This document shows, in pieces, positions 11,808 through 22,956 of a DNA stretch of 64,000 bases. Made by a program: the position numbers and the translations under genes. The stretch covers positions 23,284,533 through 23,348,532 of the forward strand of contig OX421495.1 of the NCBI GenBank assembly GCA_949126835.1, read 5' to 3'. Below the pieces are notes generated by a model. It was given only the letters and a program-made list of their open reading frames with translations, was not told where the DNA came from and did no database searches. The stretch's first letter is position 1. Every line of letters starts with the position of its first letter. This DNA is from Anisus vortex. Its lineage: Eukaryota > Mollusca > Gastropoda > Planorbidae.

Positions 11808-11985
11808 CAGAGCCTTAACTAGCTTATGTAGCGCCCCAGGGCAAAAGTTTCAGCGCCGCCCCCTTGCAAACTGTAACTGCTTCTTTAGTGCTATAGTTGC
11901 TATATTTAGACTATATTTGCCGCCCCCTGGAAGTGTCACCCCCGGGCATATTCCCCCCTCTGCCTCCCCCTATGTGAGGATACTG
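11808..11985. mobile_element. Short hAT-like MITE (178 bp)
   Basis: The element starts CAGAGCCTTAACTAG and ends GTGAGGATACTG. It is flanked on both sides by the exact 8-bp repeat ATTAGAAG (11800-11807 and 11986-11993). It contains GC-rich 'GCCGCCCCC' blocks unlike the surrounding DNA. The terminal inverted repeats are poor, but the duplication is exact. Confidence 0.7.
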
Positions 11986-12594
11986 ATTAGAAGCGATATA
12001 TTGTAATTTGTATGTCGTAAATTTATTGCTGACATTGTAATAAGAGAAAGTTAGAAAAAAACTGTTTAAATTTGTTTTCTTCTTCAATAATTAAGAAAAC
12101 AACGTAAATATATAAAGTCATGAAAAGAAAAGTTTAAGAAACGCTGATCTACAGCGCGTTGATATAAACTGTATGAAATAGCTGCTTTTTAAAATGAATT
12201 TTATTAGCTAAATAAAATGATTCGATTAAAATAAGGTGTATGGCAACATTCAATATTACATTTGAAGATATTTTTTTTCATAATATACAAGTCTATAGTA
12301 TTTTCAGTGATGTTGCTTACGCTTACGGTAGGCTACATTGTCAATTTCAGTGTATATCCGAACATATAAAACAAAAAGTTTTTATTGGCATGTATCAGAT
12401 AATTAAGCCTTTCCCAAACCTAAAATTTGAGTAAAAAATGTTCTGCTTATAGTTTAGATTTTTACGGTACCTGTGACCAGTCTTTAGTTAAAATAAATAT
12501 ACCACTCCTTTACAAGTTAAAATTACATAAAAATATGCAAATTAACTTTTGATCATTTCGTATTTTCAGAAAAAGGATATTAATCTATAGAGCC

Positions 12595-15500
12595 ATGACG
12601 TCTATATCCGATGAAGAGTCAGAAATCAGAGAGGAAGTACGTCGCATAATAGTAAGTAAAAGCCTTATTTTTTTAAACCTAGGTTATAGCGTAGAAACCG
12701 GGCCCCCTAAGATATTTTATTGTATAGTCTACCAAATTAAAGGTCTACTCGACCTAATGGTGAAACAAAATGGTCAGATTCCACCGTTACAATTCTAAGG
12801 CTCTTAAAAAAATTAAAGTTTGTTTTTGAAATATTTATAGGATCATTATTTACTAAATTTTCCTGTTCTTTGGGAGTTTTTCTCCTATTTTATATAAACT
12901 TGCTTTTTTAATATTTTGTTTTCAAAACATTTCATATTAACATATTAATTAATAGAGAAAATCCCCCCTCGTTGTTTCTTAGTCACTAGCCAATACATCT
13001 CAGCAGAATACAATTTAGTTGGACATTTTTAGAATCATTCTTTTTGTGAGGGTCTTATTGAGCCCAATTACCCAAAATTACTTTATGCAATTTTTTTTCT
13101 TGAAATTATTTACCATGCATTTTAAGTATGGACGTATCTTTTTTTTTTTATTGTTGTTGTTGTGTGCCTTACTTCTGAAACCTTTATATTTATTTTATTT
13201 CAGAGAAGAAGGGACTTCTTTTTCCTTATTGACGAGAAATTCAAGCCCGACTCCCCAAGAAGATGGAGGGAGTTCAAGGAGGTCATAAAGAATGAATTCC
13301 AATTCACTATAATGCCTTCAGAACGAGAAAAGCGTCAAATATTTGAAGATTTTCTCAATGGGGAAACTTATTTAAGGAGAGTAAGTATTCCTAGCCTATT
13401 TTTTTAAAAAACTATTTTTGTTCTTGCTTAACTCTTATGAACTCATATGACGATTTAATCGTCCATAAGATTGTGCGGAAAAAATACAACAAACAACGAG
13501 TGACTCGTCCCTTAGGTGTATGTAAACTTAGAACCCAACACATATGAACACACAAAATTTATACGGAATTACTTCATACTTATTCCCGGATGAAAAACCA
13601 AGCGAAAATATTAGATATTGACTGAAAGCGATTTTATTATGAGTACCGGTAGTGGTTCAGAAAGTGAAAGATGACTTAAGTGATGCTTATAATAGTGAAA
13701 ACGATGAAGATAATGACTCTACATCTATTCAGCCTACAAGACAACAATTAACTTCGTTGTAGTCAGTTGATCGATAAGCTGATCATCCCACTGTCAGTTT
13801 AGCGGACACTATGTCATACTATGACAAGCGGAGGCCGCCTGCTTATAAAGGTGATGCAGTCTAACTATTTTTCTATTCCTACTAAAAGGTGATATAGCAT
13901 TGGACATTCAGCTGCAAAGGCCGAAATCGAACCTTTCATCAAAAATGAAACAATGTTAAGCGTAGAAGTGTTTTACCCCATCACAAAATGTCTTCATAGT
14001 ATTGGAAATTCAGCTGGAAAGGCCGTGTTTTGTATTTTTTTTTAAATTATTTTTTTAATAGCATGCAATCATATTTAGCCCACCGTAGAGAGTATAAGTT
14101 GCATTTTTTAAAACCAAAAATGTACAAATTCGAAAGTCTATAGGCTATAAACTTAGATCTAGAATATTTATTTTTACTTCTAGAAGGAAGAAAACTTGGT
14201 CACTTTTATTCTTGGGCACGTAAATAAAAATTATAATAATAAAACAATGTTAGAAGTGTATTACCCCATCACAGAATGTCTTCATGGTATTCATAGATGA
14301 AATGATAGAAAACAAAGGCCGATAGAAGTATCGTCAGTTCTAATAGACACAAATATCATGTGAAAAGCTATGGGTTAGTCGACAATGCTAATGGGTATAT
14401 TTACGAACTCAGAGACATCCTATGTTTCTAATATTATGAACACAACAAGCAGTCACGCTGTAAAGGTATTCATTATACTGGAATGTTTTAGTATAGGATA
14501 TCACATCTTCGCGTACTTATTTGATATATATTCGCGTATATATTCTGAATCACCTCTTACAGCAAGAACAATACTACACATGTACACTGCAGATAAAAAG
14601 AAAAGATTTTCCAGCACAAATGAAAGTCTTAAAATGCAGCAGATGAAATCCCTCTACTAGAAATCATAAGACAAATACAATAATCTGCTGTGCTTTTAAA
14701 GGCAAGAAAGAAAACAAACAAACAGTAATGACAGTTTCTTCAAAAACATGTGTAAAAGAAATCACAGTGAAAATCAGTGATTATCAATTATTGATTTAAT
14801 CAATACATGATCTGCTGTGAAAAAGTCAACCAAATGCTTGGATTTTATAGGCATCATAATAGTGGAGAAAAAAAAATTTTTTGGGATCATGGACATTGCT
14901 TTGTTAGATTCATTTATTCCTAGACAAGGCCAGCTGGAACTGTCAAATCTCACATATAGACATTGTAAAATTTCCGACTGAATTTAGCTACACAGCTTAT
15001 TCAGCGAGATATAACATCAGCTATTCCAGCTCCTAGTTAACAAACATCACTAGAAGACGAAGAATGTTAAATCAATCGACAGAAGATGCTGCAATGCTGC
15101 GGCACCTCAGATAAACCAGTACGCACTGCATTCGTATGTGTTCGGACATACCTCATCTGCATCCAACCGGCTGATTCTACAAGTACAAAACAAAAAATAC
15201 AGAAAAAAAAAAATAACAGAATATAAATATCACTTTCAGGGGAATTCCCTACACATTGATACTACACACGTACAGTAATGTCTTAATATATTAATTATTT
15301 AAAAAATCATTTTTATAGATTACTACCCAGCGACAACAACCGCAAACAAAAAATCAAGGGAAGATAATTCAAGCAGAACGTGAATAAAATTTAGGCTTTT
15401 GAGCTAATAGACCACTGATCTATAAAAAGAATAGATAGAGCCTCCTTAATCAATTAGTTTGTACCTATTGCTGCAAGCGAGAGCTACACTTTTCATGAAC

Positions 15501-16726
15501 TTCATACAAGTTCACTTATCCATATATACGTATATGCAAGCAGTAGTAGTAAACCACATATTATACCAAATATATATGGTAAAAAGGAAATCATAGTCAC
15601 TTGAAATGTTTTAAAGATACGTGAAAGCATATAGGCCTAAATTACTTTATAGTACAGCACTTCTAAACACAATGGCCACTGAAGTCACTGAAGTTTAGAT
15701 CTATTTGTTATTTGATTGATAGATTGAAAAAATCGACTGACCCATTAGAATAGACCTTTTGATTAAAAATTGTCTGAAATACTTTTACTTTATAGTACAG
15801 CTTTTCTAAGCCTACTGATTTATTTCTTCAAATAATATATGCTACAGATAATGTAGTAAAACTGGTAGTGATGTAAGTAGAGGAGAGATTATAATAGTGT
15901 CTTTATTATACTAGTCCCATTAGTATACTAGCGCCCTTAATATACTAATCATAGTTATAGTCTCGGATCTTGTTAATTGGAACTTGTTCATAGTAGATGA
16001 ATTTAGCTTTAATTATACAGCTACATAATTATCTTTGCCTCTTACTCCTCTACCTGACTTAAACCCATTGATAACTATCATTTCCTAATTTTCACATTGG
16101 GTTTTTCTCATTTGTATCATTGGGGTAGGCAGTGTGTGTGTGTGGGGGGGGGGAGTATCTTATTTTTAAACTGTCATCATTATGCCTATAGATCGTTCTT
16201 CTAATTGAAGATTGTTTTGCTTCTCATTGTCAGAGTGAAGATGAGCTGTTAGGATTGACAGAAGATGTAAGAAGTTTCTTCTCTTTTATTATAAATATGT
16301 CTGTTCGTGTTTTTTTTGTATTATTTTTATAATAGCATGCAATCATACTTAGCCCACCGTTTCGAGTATAAGTTGCACTTTATAAACCCAAAATTTACAA
16401 ATTCTAAGGTCTATATAAGCTTAGATCTAGACTATTTATTTTTACTTATAGAACGAACATTTTTTGCACAATCTATGCCTTACACTATTGACCCCCAATT
16501 ATCATCTTACCCCGTCTTATAATCCTGTCTTGGTCTCAATTAGTTTATTAACTTTGAGTAATAAAATATACATGATAAATATATATTTTTTTCAACACAG
16601 GGTGGACAAAAAAGCAATTTGTCGCAGGCGGCATCTCCAACACGTCAGTCTGCAGTAAAACAGGAACTACAACAAAAACTTCCACAACTTTTAGTGTTGT
16701 TTGAAACAATGTTGGAAGAACTTTGA
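12595..16726 (+). CDS. Small protein with an FF-like domain
   Basis: Four exons join in frame with GT-AG borders: 12595-12651, 13204-13380, 16234-16266 and 16601-16726 (TGA), giving 130 residues. The start MTSISDEESEIREEVRRII is acidic then basic. Residues about 20-75 (RRRDFFFLIDEKFKPDSPRR, then WREFKEVIKN and SEREKRQIFEDFL) have the spacing of an FF domain, a helical protein-binding module of splicing and transcription-elongation factors such as PRPF40 and TCERG1. The C-terminus is Gln/Leu-rich (QELQQKLPQLLVLFETMLEE) and probably helical. The frame is open back to an acceptor at 12569, so the ATG may not be the true start and earlier exons may exist. Intron 2 holds a dead piggyBac-like copy. 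A single FF domain in so short a protein does not match a gene I know. Confidence 0.55.
13428..15190 (+). pseudogene. Degenerate piggyBac-like transposase copy
   Basis: Fragments in order on the plus strand: an acidic N-terminus (STGSGSESE ... NSENDEDNDSTSIQPTRQQ, about 13640-13760); much later 'DIALLDSFILYTRPAG' and 'FRLNLATQLIQ' (about 14880-15010); and a Cys-rich end around 15095-15180 with 'CGTSDKPVRTALHSYV'. This order matches piggyBac-family transposases, which end in a Cys-rich domain. Frameshifts and stops break it throughout and the catalytic core is largely missing. A candidate TTAA end lies at 13428. It lies within intron 2 of the FF-domain gene. Confidence 0.6.
14023..14190 (+). 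repeat. 170-bp dispersed repeat, copy A
   Basis: The segment with TAATAGCATGCAATCATA, TTAGCCCACCGT, AGTATAAGTTGCA and ACTTAGATCTAGA-like blocks is closely matched in the same orientation at 16305-16460. The family is unknown. Confidence 0.75.
15413..15470 (+). mobile_element. Terminal fragment of the 'CACTGATCTATA' MITE
   Basis: CACTGATCTATAAAAAGAAT followed by AGATAGAGCCTCCTTAATCAA matches the left end of the elements at 4253 and 8863. The similarity fades within about 60 bp. Confidence 0.65.
16305..16460 (+). repeat. 170-bp dispersed repeat, copy B
   Basis: Partner of 14023-14190, in intron 3 of the FF-domain gene. The open frame across it is incidental. Confidence 0.75.
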
Positions 16727-16886
16727 ACTACAATGTTTTGTAGTTGTTAAACGGGACAAGAAGTGAGTTGTTCAAATGAATTGAGTACATGTACGTTGTA
16801 TCGAGTAATTTTGTATAGGCTGTAACACAACACAAGAAAATGTGTTGTTGTTTTTTGTGTGTATATTTTGGTTACCTCCCCTTCAT

Positions 16887-17157
16887 GGGCCACGATGACC
16901 AAGCGGCAGCGTGTTCGACTGACGATCCGAAGATTATGGGTTATGGTGGGGGCTAGGATTTTTTTCCAGGGACTTGAGGGTGTTCCCGAGTTCTACCCAG
17001 CTCTGATGGGTACCTGACATTAGTTGGGGGTAAAGTAAAGGCGGCTGCGCATTGTGCTGGCCACACATCCCCTAGCATGCCGTGGCCATAGAAACTGGTG
17101 AATGCTGCTTCACCAGCCCTATAATCAGTTTTGTCCGAAGGGTACTTTACTTTACCT
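16887..17157 (+). mobile_element. tRNA-derived SINE, family 1
   Basis: The head has an A-box-like TGACCAAGCGG. The body carries CTAGGATTTTTTTCC, CTACCCAGCTCTGATGGGTA, CCTGACATTAGTTGG, TGCTGGCCACACA and GAAACTGGTGAATGCTGCTT, and the tail GGGTACTTTACTTTACC. These blocks recur at 22957, 41850, 46817 and, reversed, 49167. The B box is damaged here. Confidence 0.85.
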
Positions 17158-17220
17158 AACTTACCACTGGATAAATCTTCAAACAATGGTTTTATAGTGT
17201 CTAAAACTAAGTTTGGTTAG

Positions 17221-18032
17221 TATCTTAGTATCGTTTCTCTTACACTTTACTACAAACTTTATACTTATACTTAGCATCGTTTCCCTTACACTTTACTACA
17301 AACTTTATACTTATACTTAGCATCGTTTCCCTTACACTTTACTACAAACTTTATACTTATACTTAGCATCGTTTCCCTTACACTTTACTACAAACTTTAT
17401 ACTTATACTTAGCATCGTTTCCCTTACACTTTACTACAAACTTTATACTTAGCATCGTTTCCCTTACACTTTACTACAAACTTTATACTTATACTTAGCA
17501 TCGTTTCCCTTACACTTTACTACAAACTTTATACTTATACTTAGCATCGTTTCCCTTACACTTTACTACAAACTTTATACTTATACTTAGCATCGTTTCC
17601 CTTACACTTTACTACAAACTTTATACTTATACTTAGCATCGTTTCCCTTACACTTTACTACAAACTTTATACTTAGCATCGTTTCCCTTACACTTTACTA
17701 CAAACTTTATACTTATACTTAGCATCGTTTCCCTTACACTTTACTACAAACTTTATACTTATACTTAGCATCGTTTCCCTTACACTTTACTACGAACTTT
17801 ATACTTATACTTAGCATCGTTTCCCTTACACTTTACTACAAACTTTATACTTATACTTAGCATCGTTTCCCTTACACTTTACTACAAACTTTATACTTAT
17901 ACTTAGCATCGTTTCCCTTACACTTTACTACAAACTTTATACTTATACTTAGCATCGTTTCCCTTACACTTTACTACAAACTTTATACTTATACTCGTTT
18001 CCCTTACACTTTACTACAAACTTTATACTTAT
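17221..18032. repeat. 46-bp minisatellite array (about 18 copies)
   Basis: The unit CTTATACTTAGCATCGTTTC continues with CCTTACACTTTACTACAAACTTTATA. Most units are 46 bp; two (near 17440 and 17670) lack one CTTATA and are 40 bp. Copies are nearly identical, so the array is young or homogenised. Confidence 0.95.
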
Positions 18033-18222
18033 TTTCTGAAACATTATCTTAAAAGTCTTTTCCCTCAACGTTTTTTTTTTTTGCACAATGTCGCAACATT
18101 TTAGCTTTCCAGTAGTTTTATCCAGATAAATGGGAGGATTTGCATCTAATAGACATTGGAAACATTAAGAATCCTCTCCCCCCCCCCCCCCCACCAAAAA
18201 AAAAAGCCTGTATGCTCTAAAT

Positions 18223-18420
18223 CAGGGATCGGCAAATTACAGCACGCGTGCAAAGCTTGGCACGCAAAGCGATTTTTAATGGCACGCGTAAGACCCACAA
18301 AAATGCTATTCAAGCATCTTCTGTAAATAAAATAACTGGGTGACTTTCAGGCACTTGGCAAGCTGAATGAATTTGAAATCCTACTTTGGCACGCTATTAT
18401 CAATAGGTTGCCCACTTCTG
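18223..18420. mobile_element. hAT-like MITE 'CAGGGATCGGCAAA' (198 bp)
   Basis: The left end is CAGGGATCGGCAAATTACAG and the right end GGTTGCCCACTTCTG. Both sides carry the exact 8-bp repeat CTCTAAAT (18215-18222 and 18421-18428). Ends of the form CAGGGGTCGGCAAAC are known from widespread animal hAT/Charlie-type elements. The interior contains repeated GGCACGC. Confidence 0.85.
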
Positions 18421-18428
18421 CTCTAAAT

Positions 18429-19185
18429 TATGGGTGAAAATTATATTGATCTTTCAAATATACTTTTCAAACCTGTTGGCTCCATTGACCCTGCCCGACC
18501 CTCAAGATTGATTGTAAACATATTATTATTATTATCTTTATGATTTTCGCACTATTTGATGAATTCTTTACTTGAAAGTAAACAGTTTTGACTTTATTTT
18601 ACAGTCAAAACTTCCAGTTTGGCTGCTGCCTAAGAACTGACAGAGGAGCATGTTGTCCACACCATTGTTTCGTTTAAACCCCTCTATGTGCCCATGTTAG
18701 GGAATGTGATTTAATTTCAAAATGTTTGTTTTAAATTAAAATAGATTTCAATATATAGAATTTGATTTCCAGATTTATTAACTTTTCGTGTGTTCTTGTC
18801 TTAAAGTTAAATGTACATTGTTACAACTGTCACAGCCTAAACAAATAGACCTACAATGGCACATACGCACTTGTCTAACTATACTTTTAATTATCAAATG
18901 CACTCAGGGTAAATGCACAGGCCAGATAGCTAAGCTCAATCTTTAAAGACAGTATTTCTAATTCATTATTTCTTTTTTAAATTGTAGTTTCCTTTCGTAA
19001 GCTAGAATTAATTTAAATGATAAAATAACATTGAAAATCTTTACAAACAGTTTCCCCCTCCCCCTTCTCTTTCCGTGGACTAGTGATCTCATTGGTGAGT
19101 GAAATTATACATTCTACCTTTATACATAGGGCATATAGACGGTGTTTTATTAGTATACCTAACTGATTGATACACGACATTAGAT
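18429..19185. other. Unassigned AT-rich spacer
   Basis: No gene or structured repeat could be supported. Confidence 0.5.
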
Positions 19186-19275
19186 GGCAAAGTTTGAGCG
19201 GCTGGGCATTGTGCTGGCCACACAATCCCGTAAAATGTGATCAAGGAAACCAGGTGAACGCTGTTTGACTAGCTC
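19186..19275 (+). mobile_element. SINE family 1, 3' fragment
   Basis: ATTGTGCTGGCCACACAATC and the following 'GTGAACGCTG' block match the 3' half of SINE family 1. The copy is cut off by the 41-bp array that follows. Confidence 0.6.
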
Positions 19276-19563
19276 TTGGAACCACCGTATTCTGACAATG
19301 ATAGAGGCCCACAAAGCTGGAACCACCGTATTCTGACAATGATAGAGGCCCACAAAGCTGGAACCACCGTATTCTGACAATGATAGAGGCCCACAAAGCT
19401 GGAACCACCGTATTCTGACAATGATAGAGGCCCACAAAGCTGGAACCACCGTATTCTGACAATGATAGAGGCCCACTAAGCTGGAACCACCGTATTCTGA
19501 CAATGATAGAGGCCCACTAAGCTGGAACCACCGTATTCTGACAATGATAGAGGCCCACAAAGC
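19276..19563. repeat. 41-bp minisatellite array (7 copies)
   Basis: Seven near-perfect copies of a 41-bp unit, GCTGGAACCACCGTATTCTG then ACAATGATAGAGGCCCACAAA. Units five and six have CACTAAG instead of CACAAAG. The long minus-strand open frame across it is a product of the repeat. Confidence 0.95.
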
Positions 19564-20143
19564 TGTTCTATTTTGAGCTTGCTGCCCCATCCTGTCTCCA
19601 TGGCCTTGTAAATGCATTACGATCTCAATCTAATAAAGACTTCGTTTCTTTTTTTAGGCTTATTTATCGCACATTTATTTATAGTTATAGGCCTAACAAT
19701 AACATAAAATTTTGCATCTCTGCTTATAAGAAAATTAAGGAGTTCTTGAATAAGGCATATCCGTGTATATGTTGATGAAGTCCCCCACCCCCCGATAGAT
19801 ACAATATTAGTTGTTCAATAGTTTAGTTGAGTATTAAATAAATAAATAAATAGTACCGTATTAGCCTTCTATTTCCACCATTCGTTCATTATTACTTCTT
19901 GCCTTCCCCCACTCACTCTTTATGATAAGTGCCTTCCTTGCCCCTACCAGCGTTCAGTTGACTGTGCTGCAATCCCATAGTATGTCGTGGAAACATAACT
20001 ATACATTGCACCTCATACACATTTTTGTTTCAGAAAATGAGAATTTAAACCTATGAAATTATGTAATAATTTATGTAAAAAGTATTTAATCATTATAATT
20101 TTAACGTTTCACCTATTAGTAATTAGAAAAAAATTGTTTATAT

Positions 20144-20300
20144 AATATTATAAAACGAATCCTCTATATTGCCCTCCTGCGTGCACAAAAATCAATAATT
20201 AGTTCACTAGATTCATAGTCATTTTTATCCCGGGCAACGCCGGGTAAATTAGCTAGTAATATTATAAAACGAATCCTCTATATTCCCCTCCTGCGTGCAC
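20144..20300 (+). mobile_element. Helitron-like short elements in tandem
   Basis: AATATTATAAAACGAATCCT plus CTATATTGCCC and the next 25 bp occur at 20144 and again at 20258, a period of 114 bp. The first unit ends in CCCGGGCAACGCCGGG, a GC-rich hairpin, then TAAATTAGCTAGT, directly joined to the second start. A 3' hairpin followed by CTAGT is a hallmark of Helitron-type ends. The second unit is truncated in a poly-C/(CA)n tract (20308-20340). Confidence 0.55.
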
Positions 20301-20769
20301 TATTTAACCCCCCCCCCCCCACACACACACACACATACACATATGTGTGCATGATCCAGTCTATGACAATAAAGAAGTTTAAAATTAAAAATATCATTTG
20401 TGACAACATGCAGCCTTGTCGTACTCCTGTCTTCGTGGTAAATAGGTTGGTTAAATTGCCTTTGTGAATGACTTAGCAGTTACAGTCTTCACATAGCTAG
20501 TTTATGGTGAAGGTATACCATAGTAACACATTAGCTTCCCGATCACTGTCGAAACTATTGAATGCCTTTTCAAAGTCTACGATCGTCATTGTGTCATGTA
20601 AAGTGGAAATTACCATTCCAATGACAACTATATAATGATGTGCAGGGTAGCAATTTGGTCGGTATATGATCTACTTTGTCGAAAACCTGCCTGTTCATCT
20701 ACGTTTCCTGTCAATAACTTCTTTCTATTATTCTAGTCTCTAGGACAACTCTCGCCAAGACCTTTCTAG

Positions 20770-21760
20770 GAACAGAAAGCATCATTATTCCTCTTAGGTA
20801 ACTGCAAATTGAACAGAAAGCATCATTATTCCTCTTAGGTAACTGCAAATTGAACAGAAAGCATCATTATTCCTCTTAGGTAACTGCAAATTGAACAGAA
20901 AGCATCATTATTCCTCTTAGGTAACTGCAAATTGAACAGAAAGCATCATTATTCCTCTTAGGTAACTGCAAATTGAACAGAAAGCATCATTATTCCTCTT
21001 AGGTAACTGCAAATTGAACAGAAAGCATCATTATTCCTCTTAGGTAACTGTAAATTGAACAGAACGCATCATTATTCCTCTTAGTCTTAGGTAACTGCAA
21101 ATTGAACAGAAAGCATCATTATTCCTCTTAGGTAACTGCAAATTGAACAGAAAGCATCATTATTCCTCTTAGGTAACTGTATATTGAACAGAAAGCATCA
21201 TTATTCCTCTTAGGTAACTGTAAATTGAACAGAAAGCATCATTATTCCTCTTAGGTAACTGCAAATTGAACAGAAAGCATCATTATTCCTCTTAGGTAAC
21301 TGCAAATTGAACAGAAAGCATCATTATTCCTCTTAGGTAACTGTAAATTAAACAGAAAGCATCATTATTCCTCTTAGGTAACTGCAAATTGAACAGAAAG
21401 CATCATTATTCCTCTTAGGTAACTGCAAATTGAACAGAAAGCATCATTATTCCTCTTAGGTAACTGCAAATTGAACAGAAAGCATCATTATTCCTCTTAG
21501 GTAACTGCAAATTGAACAGAAAGCTTCATTATTCCTCTTAGGTAACTGTAAATTGAACAGAAAGCATCATTATTCCTCTTAGGTAACTGTAAATTGAACA
21601 GAAAGCATCATTATTCCTCTTAGGTAACTGCAAATTGAACAGAAAGCATCATTATTCCTCTTAGGTAACTGCAAATTGAACAGAAAGCATCATTATTCCT
21701 CTTAGGTAACTGCAAATTGAACAGAAAGCATCATTATTCCTCTTAGGTAACTGTAAATTG
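20770..21760. repeat. 41-bp minisatellite derived from the LINE RT motif (about 24 copies)
   Basis: The unit is GAACAGAAAGCATCATTATT plus CCTCTTAGGTAACTGCAAATT. One unit carries an extra TCTTAG (near 21085), and a C/T variant (CTGCAAA/CTGTAAA) marks subsets. On the minus strand a unit encodes CSYLRGIMMLSV, the RT motif that should stand at exactly this place in the interrupted LINE. Confidence 0.95.
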
Positions 21761-22100
21761 TCAGGTCGACTTTATTTTCTAGCTCAAACATGTAACATAA
21801 CTTCCAGTTTTGTGGAATTCGCTATATTTCCCAGATTTTTGTAGCAGAAGCGTGTAATATTGCTTCTGATACTACAAGGTCTGCTTATAGAGCATCTGGT
21901 GGAATGTCATCTGGGACAGCTGCCTTGCCATTTTTAATAGACTTGATAGCTTTGATGATTTCTTACTTGATAGGAGGGCCGGTGTTAACGTTGAGCAGTT
22001 CATTTACAAGGTAGCATGACAGAAAAAAAGATGGTGGCTGGGGTCGGTTAGATATTTCCTAAAAGTGCCAAACCCACAAACTATGTCCTATGTAGCTTGT

Positions 22101-22757
22101 TATGGCCATCACTATCATATAGAGGTTTGCTATGGCCATCACTATCATACACTGGTTTGTTATGGCCATCACTATCATATACAGGTTTGCTATGGCCATC
22201 ACTATCATACACTGGTTTGTTATGGCCATCACTATCATATACAGGTTTGCTATGGCCATCACTATCATACAATGGTTTGTTATGGCCATCACTATCATAT
22301 ACAGGTTTGCTATGGCCATCACTATCATACAATGGTTTGTTATGGCCATCACTATCATATACAGGTTTGCTATGGCCATCACTATCATACAATGGTTTGT
22401 TATGGCCATCACTATCATATACAGGTTTGCTATGGCCATCACTATCATACAATGGTTTGTTATGGCCATCACTATCATATACAGGTTTGCTATGGCCATC
22501 ACTATCATACACTGGTTTGTTATGGCCATCACTATAATATACAGGTTTGCTATGGCCATCACTATCATACACTGGTTTGTTATGACCATCACTATCATAC
22601 ACTGGTTTGTTATGGCCATCACTATCATACACTGGTTTGCTATGGCCATCACTATCATACACTGGTTTGTTATGGCCATCACTATCATACACTGGTTTGT
22701 TATGGCCATCACTATCATATACAGGTTTGCTATGGCCATCACTATCATACACTGGTT
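22101..22757. repeat. 30-bp minisatellite with 60-bp higher order (about 22 copies)
   Basis: The unit TATGGCCATCACTATCATAC ACTGGTTTGT alternates with the variant ending ATACAGGTTTGC, giving a 60-bp period over most of the array. Because 30 is a multiple of three and no unit contains a stop, five of the six frames stay open across most of the array. These frames encode CYGHHYHTLV-, MAITIIHWFV- and KPVYDSDGHN-type repeats and are not genes. The last of these, on the minus strand, matches the linker of the host LINE. Confidence 0.95.
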
Positions 22758-22956
22758 TTGTTGCCAGACAGGTTACTTGTTATTTCGAATAATTTTCATA
22801 CTTTCCTTGCCCGGCCCCTGCTGCTTCTGTCATTTCATTGATGAAGCTTCTTTTGTCTTCTCTTGTAAGTCTTATACTTCAATTGTCTTTAATTTGTCTC
22901 TGCACCTCCATCCCTTGTCATTGTGTTGCCCAGGTAAAGTATGTACTTCTTCAATT

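Larger units (their letters stand above)
20385..22943 (-). pseudogene. LINE reverse-transcriptase remnant hosting two minisatellites
   Basis: Read on the minus strand from right to left, it gives a pre-RT region (22758-22943, with EITSNLSG), a linker replaced by a 30-bp array, then ELLNVNTGPP, EIIKAIKSIKNGKAAVPDDI (about 21925-22000) and the 41-bp array. C-terminal to the arrays come LSVPRKVLARVVLE and DFEKAFNSFDSD (about 20540-20590). 'IKxGKAAGPDxI', 'NYRGI..LS' and 'DFxKAFDSVD' are the standard motifs of reverse transcriptases of RTE/Jockey-like LINEs. Several stops and frameshifts make it inactive. SINE 22957-23222 is inserted in or beside its 5' side. Confidence 0.8.

Noticed and set aside
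17221..18032. CRISPR-like regular repeats
   Set aside because: Units are directly adjacent without unique spacers; it is an ordinary minisatellite in a eukaryotic genome.
19180..19617. 145-codon minus-strand frame
   Set aside because: Explained by seven copies of a 41-bp unit (three units are 123 bp); no protein-like flanks.
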